Assembly: GCF_030296935.1 (NCBI RefSeq)
Contig: NZ_AP028032.1
Span: 744,001 to 808,000, forward strand
Reading direction: 5' to 3'
Length of the DNA stretch: 64,000 nt
Source: Coprobacter fastidiosus
GTDB lineage: Bacteria; Bacteroidota; Bacteroidia; Bacteroidales; Coprobacteraceae
In this document: positions 52,920 to 62,316 of the stretch, in pieces
Position numbering within the stretch: the first letter of the stretch is position 1
Layout of the letters: each line of letters begins with the position of its first letter
Notes under the pieces: model-generated
What the model saw: the letters and a program-made list of their open reading frames with translations, nothing else
Told to the model about the DNA's origin: nothing
Database searches by the model: none
Position numbers and translations under genes: made by a program

Positions 52920-55900
52920 TTACTTGAGCATGGTACTAACCATATTTGAAAGTAATTTTCCTGCAATAGGATCTGTTGCAGCTTTATCGGTACGCATAGT
53001 AGAAACCAAGACTTTACCTTGATCTTGAATCATCAACAAGGGGAATCCTTTAATCGTCGATACGTATTCAGAACGTTTATGCATATCGCCGTTAATATAA
53101 CCGTGGATTTTCATTTGAGCTGCTAAAGGAACGACTTTCTCACTCCGTACAGTTTGCATCGAAGCACTACAAACTGTCGGAATCTCACGCTTGTTATTGT
53201 TAAAATAACGAAGATCCATTTTTTCTATATTATCGAATACGGGAGATTCGGGAACTTCCATCGTTGCAATATCCCCTTCTGTCGGAACAAGAAATCCGGT
53301 AAAATGTTCCGGGTACATTTTCAACATCGCTTTTTCACAATTCAAGAAAAGAGCATTCTTACCATCTTGAATTGATTTTCTCATATTTGACAATTCTTCT
53401 GCAGAACAGTTCTTATCATCCAATCCGGCATAAACATAAAGATCGGCTTTTGCTTTCACTGCCTCTGCAACAGTAGCGACCTTAGTATAAGGTATTTGCA
53501 ATTGGTCAAATACTTTAGCAGTATTGTTATTATCTACCAAAACGATTTTCTTATCTTTCAGTTCTCCGTTATTACTCCACTCTTGGGTTGCCAAAGTAAT
53601 ATTATAATCATTTTGACTCAACAATACTCCACCTTTATCTTTCAACTCAAGCTTCAACTTAGCATCCACACGGGATTCAGGTAAATTAGAAGGCACATCG
53701 ATATTGGCAGTCATCCATTGACGTCCGTAATGTTCAACAACCGGAACATCAACATTACCTTTTGCCAACACCTGTCCTGCACTTATAAGACTCCATGTAA
53801 TAGTAGAAGCCGGTACGCTACTACCATCTTCCAAATCATTCACGACACAAAAACGAACAGGCAATGTAGATCCGGCATATAAATGGCGTCCCCATAATTC
53901 GGCCGAAACCAAAAGAGGGTTCAATGAATTTTGCATAGAATAATATGCAGGATAAGGATCGATGGTATTTACATCATACACATTTCTAAACCAAGTAAGT
54001 AATGCAAAATGTAAAATACCTGATGCCTCCGGATTGCTACGACGAAGAGCTTCTGCCAACTCGGCGGTAATGAAACGATGTGCTTCAAGGAATGCATTCG
54101 GATCTCCATAAGGATAAGCATCATCTCCCACCAATACCTGAGGATTCTGATGTACATACGTATAGAATGTTGTCGGATGCCCGGTCTCATTGTTCGGATA
54201 TCCGGTAGACATCTCCTGACTGATCAAAGGACGGCCTTCACGTTTATTTTTCTGGAATTCACCATTAAACTGTTTAAACACAGTATGATCATACCAATTG
54301 ATATATGAGTGATCGTCATCTATATCTCCATCATCAAACGTTTTGAAAAAATCCTTTCCAAAGCGTTTTTCCGGACGTTTATAATTAGAATCGAAACAAA
54401 TAGGACGAGTAGGATCTACTTCACGCATTCTTTTTACTACTTTTTCGATAATCTGCATTTTTTTGATCGCACGGTCTTTATCCGGATCATTATCATAGAA
54501 TTTCATCTCATTATTGATAGTCCAGAAGAAAATAGACGGATGATTACGATATTTTTTCAACATACCGATATATTCGTCTGCCCACATATCGATCAAATTC
54601 TGGTCTGGCATAGAAGACTGAATCATCAGCCAAGGCCAAGTTCCTTCATGACTTATACCTATACCGTTTTCATCGGCAGCAGTAATCCATAACTCATTAT
54701 AAGGAGTAGTATGAGTACGGGTAGTTTCTATATTACCGCTCTTCATTATTTGATAGAAAGTATCAGCCATACGACGATCATTCGGCGTCAAAGCAAAAAC
54801 AGTGTGGTTTCCACCTCTCAGCCAATAACGTTTGCCATTCAAATACAGAAAACCATCATCACGCTTTTCGAAAGTACGGAATCCTGAAGTGATAGTTTTA
54901 CTGTCGATCGCACCTTTTTTATTACTCAAAGAAAACTTAAAATTATACAGATTAGGGTGCTGTGGTGTCCACAATTTAGGTTGTAAACCTTTCACACTCG
55001 CCATAACAATTTTTTCCTCTCCCGGATTTAATGTTACCCCTTTCTGTAAAAGGACATCGCTCAACTGCACATTGTTCGACTTATCGATAATTTTACCGTT
55101 AATATCAAATGACTGTTTTTTCTTACCGTAATTCTTCAAAGTGATTTCATAATCAGCTCCGGTAAGAGAAGGCTTGATAAATACATCCTCTATTTTTACA
55201 GGGTCTGTAATTACCATTTGCACAGGTTGCCATATTCCTCCATTATCGATACAATAGAAACCATGAGCAATATCTTTCAACATTTTATTAGTTACCGGAA
55301 CTGTCACGGCAACATCCACAATTTTATCTGCATCCGCTATATTTTTTATAAAATCACGAACTACTTTAACAACAATAAGATTTTTACCCGGCTTTAAATA
55401 TGGAGTGGCATCGACCGAAAAATCACCGAACATACCAATATGCGAACCGGCTTCTTTCCCGTTAATAAATACATCTGCAACCTTAGACACAGCATCAAAA
55501 TGCAATTCAATTTGTTTACCTTCTATCGATTCGGGCAATTCTATCCATTGACGATACCAAGCTGCTTTTACTTTTCCATATTCGAAAGTATAATTTTCAC
55601 AACGTTCGGTCTCTTGTTGAAAATAGGTATCTGAAACACCTTTCGGGTAATGTTCAGAGCCGAATGTTTCTCCGTGAAGCCAAATTCGAATGGGATTCCA
55701 GAAATTAGGAACGCTCATCGAATGCCAATCTTTATCTTCCACAGCCGGATTTACGGCCTTATCCTGATCACTCAACTGATATTCAGGCATAAATAACCAT
55801 TGACCGTCAAGACTGATTTCTGTACGCCCTGGATTTAGAGTTCCCACTTCAATTGCCTTATATTGGCTTCTTTCTCTTTGCCGTTTAGCCTCCTTTTCAG

Positions 55901-56555
55901 CCGGAGACATAGCATATTTATATTCCTGGCGTTTTATTCCCTGAAAATAATTCTCGGGAAGCTCTTTAATTTCAAGATCATCAAACTCGGTAGTCAACCA
56001 ACCGCCACCAAGAGAAACCTGACCACTGGGAGCTAAATTTGAGTTTTTATCAGTCACATCTATACGGGGAGTATTTTCATCATTGATATAAACCCTTATA
56101 CGATCCCCGACTACATCGATCTTAAATTTATACCATTCTCCTGGAATCGGGTGAAATCCGAGAGGTTTTACGGCAAAAAACTCATCAGTACCCATATATC
56201 CCTGACGGGCAAGAACAATATCATCTTGCAGTCCGCCTTTTAACCCGACAATATAACGGTCATTACGATTATGAGCTCGAAAACCTGCCCATATCTGCAC
56301 CTGCTCACTGCCTTTAGGAGCTCGCGCCTTAAAAGTCACCGAATAATTTTTCCACTCGGGATTTCCGAAAAGAGCATAAGATTCCCGACTGCTAAAAACG
56401 CCATTTTTTACATGGCAATCACCTCTACCGATAGTTTTAAGAGTCATCCCATCGGTCGCGAAATTTTCTTTGAAAACGCCATTTTGGGCACTTAGTTGTC
56501 CGAGTCCCAGACTCAGAGCCAATCCCAAACTTAGAGTTCTTAAGTGTGTTTGCAT
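52920..56555 (-). CDS. Large secreted GH2 enzyme with N-terminal DUF1080-like domain
   Basis: A 1211-residue protein with a signal peptide (about 1-23, ending at LSA-QNG). Residues 25-200 form a LamG-like/DUF1080 (3-keto-disaccharide-hydrolase) domain. GH2 sugar-binding, immunoglobulin-like and TIM-barrel domains follow. The acid/base glutamate lies in FFWTINNEMKFYD (about residue 682) and the nucleophile in PLISQEMSTGYPN (about 781). It hydrolyses a beta-linked glycoside (galactoside, glucuronide or mannoside cannot be told apart by eye). Periplasmic or surface location. It is paired with a GH71/99-like gene downstream. Confidence 0.85.
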   Translation of the reverse strand: MQTHLRTLSLGLALSLGLGQLSAQNGVFKENFATDGMTLKTIGRGDCHVKNGVFSSRESYALFGNPEWKNYSVTFKARAPKGSEQVQIWAGFRAHNRNDRYIVGLKGGLQDDIVLARQGYMGTDEFFAVKPLGFHPIPGEWYKFKIDVVGDRIRVYINDENTPRIDVTDKNSNLAPSGQVSLGGGWLTTEFDDLEIKELPENYFQGIKRQEYKYAMSPAEKEAKRQRERSQYKAIEVGTLNPGRTEISLDGQWLFMPEYQLSDQDKAVNPAVEDKDWHSMSVPNFWNPIRIWLHGETFGSEHYPKGVSDTYFQQETERCENYTFEYGKVKAAWYRQWIELPESIEGKQIELHFDAVSKVADVFINGKEAGSHIGMFGDFSVDATPYLKPGKNLIVVKVVRDFIKNIADADKIVDVAVTVPVTNKMLKDIAHGFYCIDNGGIWQPVQMVITDPVKIEDVFIKPSLTGADYEITLKNYGKKKQSFDINGKIIDKSNNVQLSDVLLQKGVTLNPGEEKIVMASVKGLQPKLWTPQHPNLYNFKFSLSNKKGAIDSKTITSGFRTFEKRDDGFLYLNGKRYWLRGGNHTVFALTPNDRRMADTFYQIMKSGNIETTRTHTTPYNELWITAADENGIGISHEGTWPWLMIQSSMPDQNLIDMWADEYIGMLKKYRNHPSIFFWTINNEMKFYDNDPDKDRAIKKMQIIEKVVKRMREVDPTRPICFDSNYKRPEKRFGKDFFKTFDDGDIDDDHSYINWYDHTVFKQFNGEFQKNKREGRPLISQEMSTGYPNNETGHPTTFYTYVHQNPQVLVGDDAYPYGDPNAFLEAHRFITAELAEALRRSNPEASGILHFALLTWFRNVYDVNTIDPYPAYYSMQNSLNPLLVSAELWGRHLYAGSTLPVRFCVVNDLEDGSSVPASTITWSLISAGQVLAKGNVDVPVVEHYGRQWMTANIDVPSNLPESRVDAKLKLELKDKGGVLLSQNDYNITLATQEWSNNGELKDKKIVLVDNNNTAKVFDQLQIPYTKVATVAEAVKAKADLYVYAGLDDKNCSAEELSNMRKSIQDGKNALFLNCEKAMLKMYPEHFTGFLVPTEGDIATMEVPESPVFDNIEKMDLRYFNNNKREIPTVCSASMQTVRSEKVVPLAAQMKIHGYINGDMHKRSEYVSTIKGFPLLMIQDQGKVLVSTMRTDKAATDPIAGKLLSNMVSTMLK

Positions 56556-57124
56556 ATTAGTTATTATTTATTTGAAGATGTTTATATTTAGTGTTTTCTA
56601 ATATAATTCGATACATGTTCTATGAACCTAAAGAATGATCAAAACAAATGAGGTTTTCCATGCATTATTAACTAAGATACAAAGAAAAATGCACTATCTT
56701 AAATTTTGGATTAATAATGCCTTAAATCGTTCTTAATATCACATTAGGATAAAAATTAATCAATAAAATAAAGAATCTAAGTCCCTGTCGAGATTTTGCC
56801 TAGGTCTGGGGTGAGGGTTCTTTCTGAGGATGTTTTTATGAGGAGAACAACAAGCTTTCTTGAGCGTAAAAATGAGAAAAAGACCGAATAATATTTCCTT
56901 ATCGGGAAATTTGAACTTCCTCTAAAACTTCATTATAAAACAGGCAATGACAGTATCCAAAAAAATATTTATTCATAAAAATAGAAATTAAAAAGCACAT
57001 AAATATTTTTTTAGTTCAAATTTAATCGTGAAAAATGAGATTACTTAATACACTCCTTCTTATTTTGTGGACATTAAATCGAAATATTATTTTTTTTAAT
57101 ACACACTAACAAAAATAAATCATT
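56556..57124. other. 569-base divergent promoter region
   Basis: It separates the two divergent GH2 genes. It is very AT-rich with no gene. A GC-richer patch at about 56780-56880 (CTAGGTCTGGGGTGAGGG) stands out from its surroundings and may be a relic of an insertion. No good -33/-7 pair was found for either gene. Confidence 0.4.
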
Positions 57125-60100
57125 ATGAAACAACACAGTTTTTTAACTGCATTATGCTTGTTGTTTGCTGCTGTTCCTATAACAGGACAGACAATAAAGA
57201 GCAGTATGGAGTTCGCTCCTTCGGAGCATTGGGTCAAACCGGTAGAAAAACCTTATCGAGAAGAAATCTGCCTAAACGGCACATGGGCCTTTGCCCCTGT
57301 ACAATTACCGGTTGGGTTCAAAGAAGGTGAAACCCCTGCACCAGCTTTACCCGGAGTAAATGAAGTAAGATTCAGCAAAACCCCGATTCGCATTCCGTCA
57401 CCTTGGAATGTCAACAGTTTTGCCGATAAAAACGGATTAGGTGGAGACCACCGCACATATCCGAGTTACCCTAAAGAATGGGAATCGATAAAAATGGGAT
57501 GGTTACAGAAGAAGTTCACCGTTCCGGCTTCTTGGAAAGGTAAAAGAATTCAAATCCACTTCGAAGCTGTTGCCGGGAAAACAGATATATATGTTAACGG
57601 AAAAGCTGTAGGCGACAATTTTGATATTTTCATGCCTTTCGACATAGATATTACCGATGCCGTCAAATTCGGACAGGAAAATACTCTTAACGTAGGTATT
57701 CAAAAATCGTCTCTTTTCGATGACAGAAAAAGTCCGTTGGGACGGAGAACATATCAAGGCGGTTCATTCTGGGGACAACACATCGCCGGAATCTGGCAAG
57801 ATGTCTATCTCGTAGCCCTGCCTCAAACCCGTGTAGCAGATGTATATATTCAACCTATCGTAAATAAAAACACATTAGAAGTTGAAGTGACACTTCGCAA
57901 TGATGAAAATAAATCGGTTGAAGTAAATATCAGCGCAGCGGCCTACCCATGGATTTCGAAAGCAGGGAAAACTGTTCTTACAGCCGCAAATCCAAGTTCT
58001 CAGTTAGGAAGTCAAGCAGCATTGCAAATGCCGACTCAAAAAGTAACCATACCTGCAGGAAAAGAGATAAAAACGACACTGAAAACGACCGTTGACAATA
58101 AATTAAAATTATGGTCGCCTTCATCTCCCAATTTGTATGGCCTGGTTGTAAGAACTTCGGTAAACGGAAAGACAAACGACAGCAAATACACCCGTTTCGG
58201 ATGGAGACAAACCGAGCTGAAAGACGGAAAATTCTGGTTGAACGGTAAACCTTTTGTTTTAAAAGGAGATTCATGGCATTATATGGGCATTCCCCAAATG
58301 ACACGTCGTTATCCTTGGGCCTGGTACACCGCATTGCGTGATGCTAATTGCAACGCTGTTCGTCTGCACGCACAACCGTTCCCATCATTCTATCTCGATG
58401 TTGCCGATGAAATGGGTATATTAGTATTGGACGAAAGCGCGATGTGGGCCAGTGACGGAGGTCAAAAACTAGGCAGTGAAGAATTCTGGAAATGCAGTGA
58501 AGAACACATGAAACAACTCGTATTGCGTGACCGCAATCATCCTTCGGTATTCGGATGGAGTGTTTCGAACGAAATCATGCCTATTATTCGTGGTGTCATG
58601 CGTAATGCTCCGGGATTAGAAGACAATTTGGTAAAACATTTCAAAATTTGGTCTGACATCTGTTTCAAATATGATCCTTCACGTGCATGGGCTTCCGCTG
58701 ACGGGGAAGACGATGGTCGCGGACTACTTCCGTTCTACATGGTTCACTACGGTGGAGAAGGAGCTATGAAAAGAGCTTATGAAAGTGGAAAACCTTGGGG
58801 TGTCGGAGAAGCTTGTAATGCATATTACGGAACTCCTGAACAAGTTTCTAACGCAGCAAAAGACGGAGGTCGAGCTTACCGTTCATTTGAAGGACGTATG
58901 GAAAGTGTTGCCGTAGATGCTTATAACTCATTAGCAAACCAACGTAAATACAACGCCAGCTATAGAAGCGTATTTAATTTAATTTGGTACGGGCTACAAC
59001 CTCTGCCTCTCGGATTAAAAGACCAGACAAAAGCTCCCACATTAAAAGACGGTATAGCATTTACTTCTTTCGTAGAAGGGAAACCCGGAGTTCAACCGGA
59101 ACGTATCGGACCATACAGCACAACTGTTAATCCGGGTTACGACCCGTCTCTGCCTCTATATAAAACTTGGCCGATGTTCGATGCAATAAAAGCAGCAAAT
59201 GCCGAACCTATGCAACCATGCAAATGGGTTGTCAAAAACGTAACTCCGGCAAAAGCCGCTAACGTGAAAAAAGTAAAATCGATAAAAATATTACCCGAAA
59301 ACGGTAAATTAAGTAGTGAATTGTTCCGTACCGGCATTCCTGTAAAGAAAATGGATACCGAAACCGTACCCGAACTGCTGATCATCGATGGTGCAAATAT
59401 TCCGGCAAATGCTACATCTGTTATGCAAAAAGTATATGCTAAAGGCGGTACGGTAGTTGTTTGGGGAGCTGATCCGAAAAAAGTAAATGAACTGAATAAA
59501 ATATTACCGTCTCCGGTAGTAATAACCGATCGTAAAGCAACGTCTTTGGTATTCGGTACTCCGGACGATATTACTTCTGGTCTTACCGAAGCCGATCTCT
59601 ATTTCTCTGAATTACATCCGGCAGAATTTACGACCGTCGGATTAGGTGGTTCTTTAGTAAAAAACAGCACGACATTGCTCAAGGCATGCGATACCGACTG
59701 GACGAAATGGAATAAACAACCGGAATATGCCAAGACAGGTATGATTTTACGTACCGAAAAAGAAAGCAAACCCGAAGGCGTCGTAATGCTCAAAAAGAAA
59801 ATGGGACAAGGAAACTTGGTCGTTACGACTATTCCTGCTGCACCCCGTGGCGCTAAAGCAGAAAAAGCCGTTCGGGCACTTCTTACCAATATGGGCATTG
59901 AATTAGGATCAGGTAGCGACTCAGGTAAACCGTTATTGAAATCAGGAGAAATCGTACGTGTTCTAATGAGTGGCAGTTATCCTGTCGCTTCTGTAAAAGA
60001 GGCAGGAAAGGTTAATCGTGTAGATTTATCGAAAGCCGATGGTATTAAGGAAAATACGATGCTCGATGGGAAAGCTTGGAAAAAATACCATTCACAAAGC

Positions 60101-60481
60101 GGTCTGATAGATTTTAAACAAGCAAAACTGGACGGACCTACTCAAAATGCCGAAACATACATGAGTTTCTGGGTATTCAGCCCGAGACCATTAGATGACC
60201 TGCTTATAGAACCGAACATGCCTGTCGTCGATCTCGAAGTAGCTGCTGATGATGCCGTACAAGTATGGTTGAACGGAAAAATGATCATCAGTAATCTTCG
60301 CGAAGGCCCTATCGAAGGTGGTAAAGCCGTATCAAAAGGGTTGCCTTTGCACCAAGGCTGGAATCACTTCCTTATCAAAGCTATTCAAGGCGGAGGCGGT
60401 TGGTTCTTCAACGGACGTTTAATCTGTAATCAACCGGATTATCTTGCCGAAGAAATGGATTCGGTATTAGAAAAACCTTAA
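57125..60481 (+). CDS. Large secreted GH2 enzyme (second)
   Basis: An 1118-residue protein with a signal peptide (about 1-22). GH2 layout: jelly-roll domain (about 60-230), immunoglobulin-like domain, TIM barrel with acid/base glutamate in HPSVFGWSVSNEIMP (about 482) and a likely nucleophile in PWGVGEACNAYYG (about 561). The C-terminal 250 residues end in a beta-rich carbohydrate-binding-like module (FWVFSPRPLDDLL, VQVWLNGKMI). It is a distant relative of the other GH2 gene, not a recent copy. It is followed by a terminator and then the second GH71/99-like gene. Confidence 0.85.
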   Translation: MKQHSFLTALCLLFAAVPITGQTIKSSMEFAPSEHWVKPVEKPYREEICLNGTWAFAPVQLPVGFKEGETPAPALPGVNEVRFSKTPIRIPSPWNVNSFADKNGLGGDHRTYPSYPKEWESIKMGWLQKKFTVPASWKGKRIQIHFEAVAGKTDIYVNGKAVGDNFDIFMPFDIDITDAVKFGQENTLNVGIQKSSLFDDRKSPLGRRTYQGGSFWGQHIAGIWQDVYLVALPQTRVADVYIQPIVNKNTLEVEVTLRNDENKSVEVNISAAAYPWISKAGKTVLTAANPSSQLGSQAALQMPTQKVTIPAGKEIKTTLKTTVDNKLKLWSPSSPNLYGLVVRTSVNGKTNDSKYTRFGWRQTELKDGKFWLNGKPFVLKGDSWHYMGIPQMTRRYPWAWYTALRDANCNAVRLHAQPFPSFYLDVADEMGILVLDESAMWASDGGQKLGSEEFWKCSEEHMKQLVLRDRNHPSVFGWSVSNEIMPIIRGVMRNAPGLEDNLVKHFKIWSDICFKYDPSRAWASADGEDDGRGLLPFYMVHYGGEGAMKRAYESGKPWGVGEACNAYYGTPEQVSNAAKDGGRAYRSFEGRMESVAVDAYNSLANQRKYNASYRSVFNLIWYGLQPLPLGLKDQTKAPTLKDGIAFTSFVEGKPGVQPERIGPYSTTVNPGYDPSLPLYKTWPMFDAIKAANAEPMQPCKWVVKNVTPAKAANVKKVKSIKILPENGKLSSELFRTGIPVKKMDTETVPELLIIDGANIPANATSVMQKVYAKGGTVVVWGADPKKVNELNKILPSPVVITDRKATSLVFGTPDDITSGLTEADLYFSELHPAEFTTVGLGGSLVKNSTTLLKACDTDWTKWNKQPEYAKTGMILRTEKESKPEGVVMLKKKMGQGNLVVTTIPAAPRGAKAEKAVRALLTNMGIELGSGSDSGKPLLKSGEIVRVLMSGSYPVASVKEAGKVNRVDLSKADGIKENTMLDGKAWKKYHSQSGLIDFKQAKLDGPTQNAETYMSFWVFSPRPLDDLLIEPNMPVVDLEVAADDAVQVWLNGKMIISNLREGPIEGGKAVSKGLPLHQGWNHFLIKAIQGGGGWFFNGRLICNQPDYLAEEMDSVLEKP

Positions 60482-60505
60482 AGAGAGATTTCTCTTAGAA
60501 ATAAT

Positions 60506-60543
60506 AAAAACCGCTTTTTTTCATTATAAAAAGAGCGGTTTTT
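60506..60543. terminator. Rho-independent terminator
   Basis: AAAAACCGCTTTTT (60506-60519) pairs with AAAGAGCGGTTTTT (60530-60543) with one mismatch. It ends the GH2 transcript, so the next gene needs its own promoter. Confidence 0.8.
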
Positions 60544-60630
60544 ATTATTAATCAAGTGAAAAAATCAATTTAATCGCTTTTTTATACTTCTGTTAATAGA
60601 GTTAATGTCCTTTTATTAAGTGTTCCCAAA

Positions 60631-60638
60631 TACCTTTG
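60631..60638 (+). promoter_or_regulatory. -7 promoter element of GH71/99-like paralog 2
   Basis: TACCTTTG matches TAnnTTTG, 39 bases before the start codon at 60678. No clear -33 is seen. Confidence 0.45.
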
Positions 60639-60677
60639 AAGCACAAAATTTAATAACGACACGACAAAAAATAAAAA

Positions 60678-61976
60678 ATGAAAGTGCTGAAAATTTTAAC
60701 TCTTGCAATGTGTTCTTACCTTATGATCCCGACCATGCAAGGTGCAACAAAACATGCCAAAGAGACCAAATATCCAAGTTATAAAGGGATGATTATGGCG
60801 GGATATCAAGGTTGGTTCGGAACTCCGGAGGACGGAAAAAGCGGAGGATTCCGCCACATGGCGGGTAAAAACGGTTTTAAAGACGGAAGTTGCCACATAG
60901 ATATTTGGCCTGATGTACGGGAATATTCAAAAACTTATCCCACAGAATTTAAAAATGCCGATGGATCTACAGCCCGTATTTTCAGTTCCTATGATGCCAG
61001 CACGACAGATCTCCATTTCAAATGGATGAAAGAATATGGCATAGACGGAGTATTTATGCAGCGCTTTTTTGATTATGCACGGGGAAGAGGTGAACAATCA
61101 CTACCCGATATCATTCTCAAAAATGCATTTGACGCTGCTTCGAAATATGATCGAGCCATAGCTATTATGTACGACTTGTCAGGATTAAGGCACAAAAAAG
61201 AAGATTGCTCGGTTATTATCGAAGACTGGAAATATCTGGTCGATAAACTAAATGTTACAAACCAAAACGGGAATAAAACATATCTGCACCACAACAAAAA
61301 ACCGGTAGTTGCCATATGGGGATTAGGCTTTACAGACCGTCCATATAAGGTTAATGAAATAGGTATAGAAAAATTAATCGATTTCTTACAAAATGATCCG
61401 GTATATGGAGGCTGTGCTGTAATGTTAGGAGTTCCTACAGCTTGGCGCGACTTGAATTTTGACTGTACCAACGATCCTTATCTGCATACGATAATCAAAA
61501 AAGCAGATTTATTATTACCTTGGACCGTACAACGCTACACACCACTATTACATAACGATATGGACCGTTATCATGACGAGACCAAAGCCGATATCCAATG
61601 GTGTAAAAAGAACAAAATAGATTATGTACCTTGTGTTACTCCGGGATTTAGTTGGCACAATTTAAGTACGATTCAATTTCCCGATGATATAAAGCCTTCA
61701 GGTTCGATACCGCGCCAAGGAGGAAAATTTTTCTGGGATCAAATGTATAATGCCATGAAAGCCGGAGGTGAAATGATCTATGTGGCGATGTTCGATGAAA
61801 TAGACGAAGGTACTGCAATATTTAAATGTACCGATACACCTCCTGTAACTAAAATATCTCAATTTATCGGAATGGACGGAAAACCTTCGGATCATTATTT
61901 ATGGCTTACCGGTAAAGCGACTCAAATGTTACGAAAAGAAATACCTCTGACAAAAAAAATGCCGGAACGAAACTAA
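60678..61976 (+). CDS. GH71/99-like secreted glycoside hydrolase (paralog 2)
   Basis: A 432-residue protein with a signal peptide (about 1-23) and the same landmarks as paralog 1: YKGMIMAGYQGWF, YGIDGVFMQRF, VAIWGLGF and the C-terminal MIYVAMFDEIDEGTAIFKC. It has insertions absent from paralog 1, for example around QFPDDIKPSGSIPRQGG, which may change the substrate pocket. The gene has its own promoter and is separated from the GH2 gene by a terminator. Confidence 0.8.
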   Translation: MKVLKILTLAMCSYLMIPTMQGATKHAKETKYPSYKGMIMAGYQGWFGTPEDGKSGGFRHMAGKNGFKDGSCHIDIWPDVREYSKTYPTEFKNADGSTARIFSSYDASTTDLHFKWMKEYGIDGVFMQRFFDYARGRGEQSLPDIILKNAFDAASKYDRAIAIMYDLSGLRHKKEDCSVIIEDWKYLVDKLNVTNQNGNKTYLHHNKKPVVAIWGLGFTDRPYKVNEIGIEKLIDFLQNDPVYGGCAVMLGVPTAWRDLNFDCTNDPYLHTIIKKADLLLPWTVQRYTPLLHNDMDRYHDETKADIQWCKKNKIDYVPCVTPGFSWHNLSTIQFPDDIKPSGSIPRQGGKFFWDQMYNAMKAGGEMIYVAMFDEIDEGTAIFKCTDTPPVTKISQFIGMDGKPSDHYLWLTGKATQMLRKEIPLTKKMPERN

Positions 61977-62022
61977 AAAAAGATATACAATTCACACACA
62001 AAAATACACAACTACACACGTC

Positions 62023-62065
62023 AAAGGACTGTCTTAACTATTATTGTTTAGACAGTCCTTTTTTA
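62023..62065. terminator. Terminator after GH71/99-like paralog 2
   Basis: AAAGGACTGTC (62023-62033) pairs with GACAGTCCTTTT (62051-62062) and is followed by T bases. Confidence 0.8.
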
Positions 62066-62162
62066 TTATAACTTTATCAACTGAAAATAAATATGAAAAT
62101 GTACCAAAACCCAATTTAAGAGAAACTTTCAATTTAAAACTTGATTCCTTCCATTGACTATA

Positions 62163-62258
62163 AAAAAGCCGTATCAACTCTATTTTTGAAGTGCACCCCA
62201 AAAGTTAGACACAAAACTTTTGGGGTGCACTTCATTTCAAGTAGTGATACGACTTTTT
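62163..62258. mobile_element. Two facing IS-like ends nested in a terminator stem
   Basis: TGAAGTGCACCCCAAAAGTT (62187-62206) is perfectly reversed at 62215-62234 with 8 bases between. The ends resemble terminal repeats of IS3-family (IS150-type) elements (CCCCAAAAGTTAGACA). The pair lies inside an outer stem, AAAAAGCCGTATCA (62163-62176) with 62245-62258 (one mismatch), which looks like a bidirectional terminator. An IS may have entered the terminator loop and lost its inside. The rest of 61977-62316 has no gene. Confidence 0.5.
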
Positions 62259-62316
62259 ATGTTTATCAGTTACAATCTATAACTTTACCTTAGTTCAGCA
62301 CACCCCCACAATTGTA

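Noticed and set aside
53969-54692. Frames inside the GH2 gene on both strands
   Set aside because: They are antisense or alternate-frame shadows of a strongly conserved GH2 catalytic domain.
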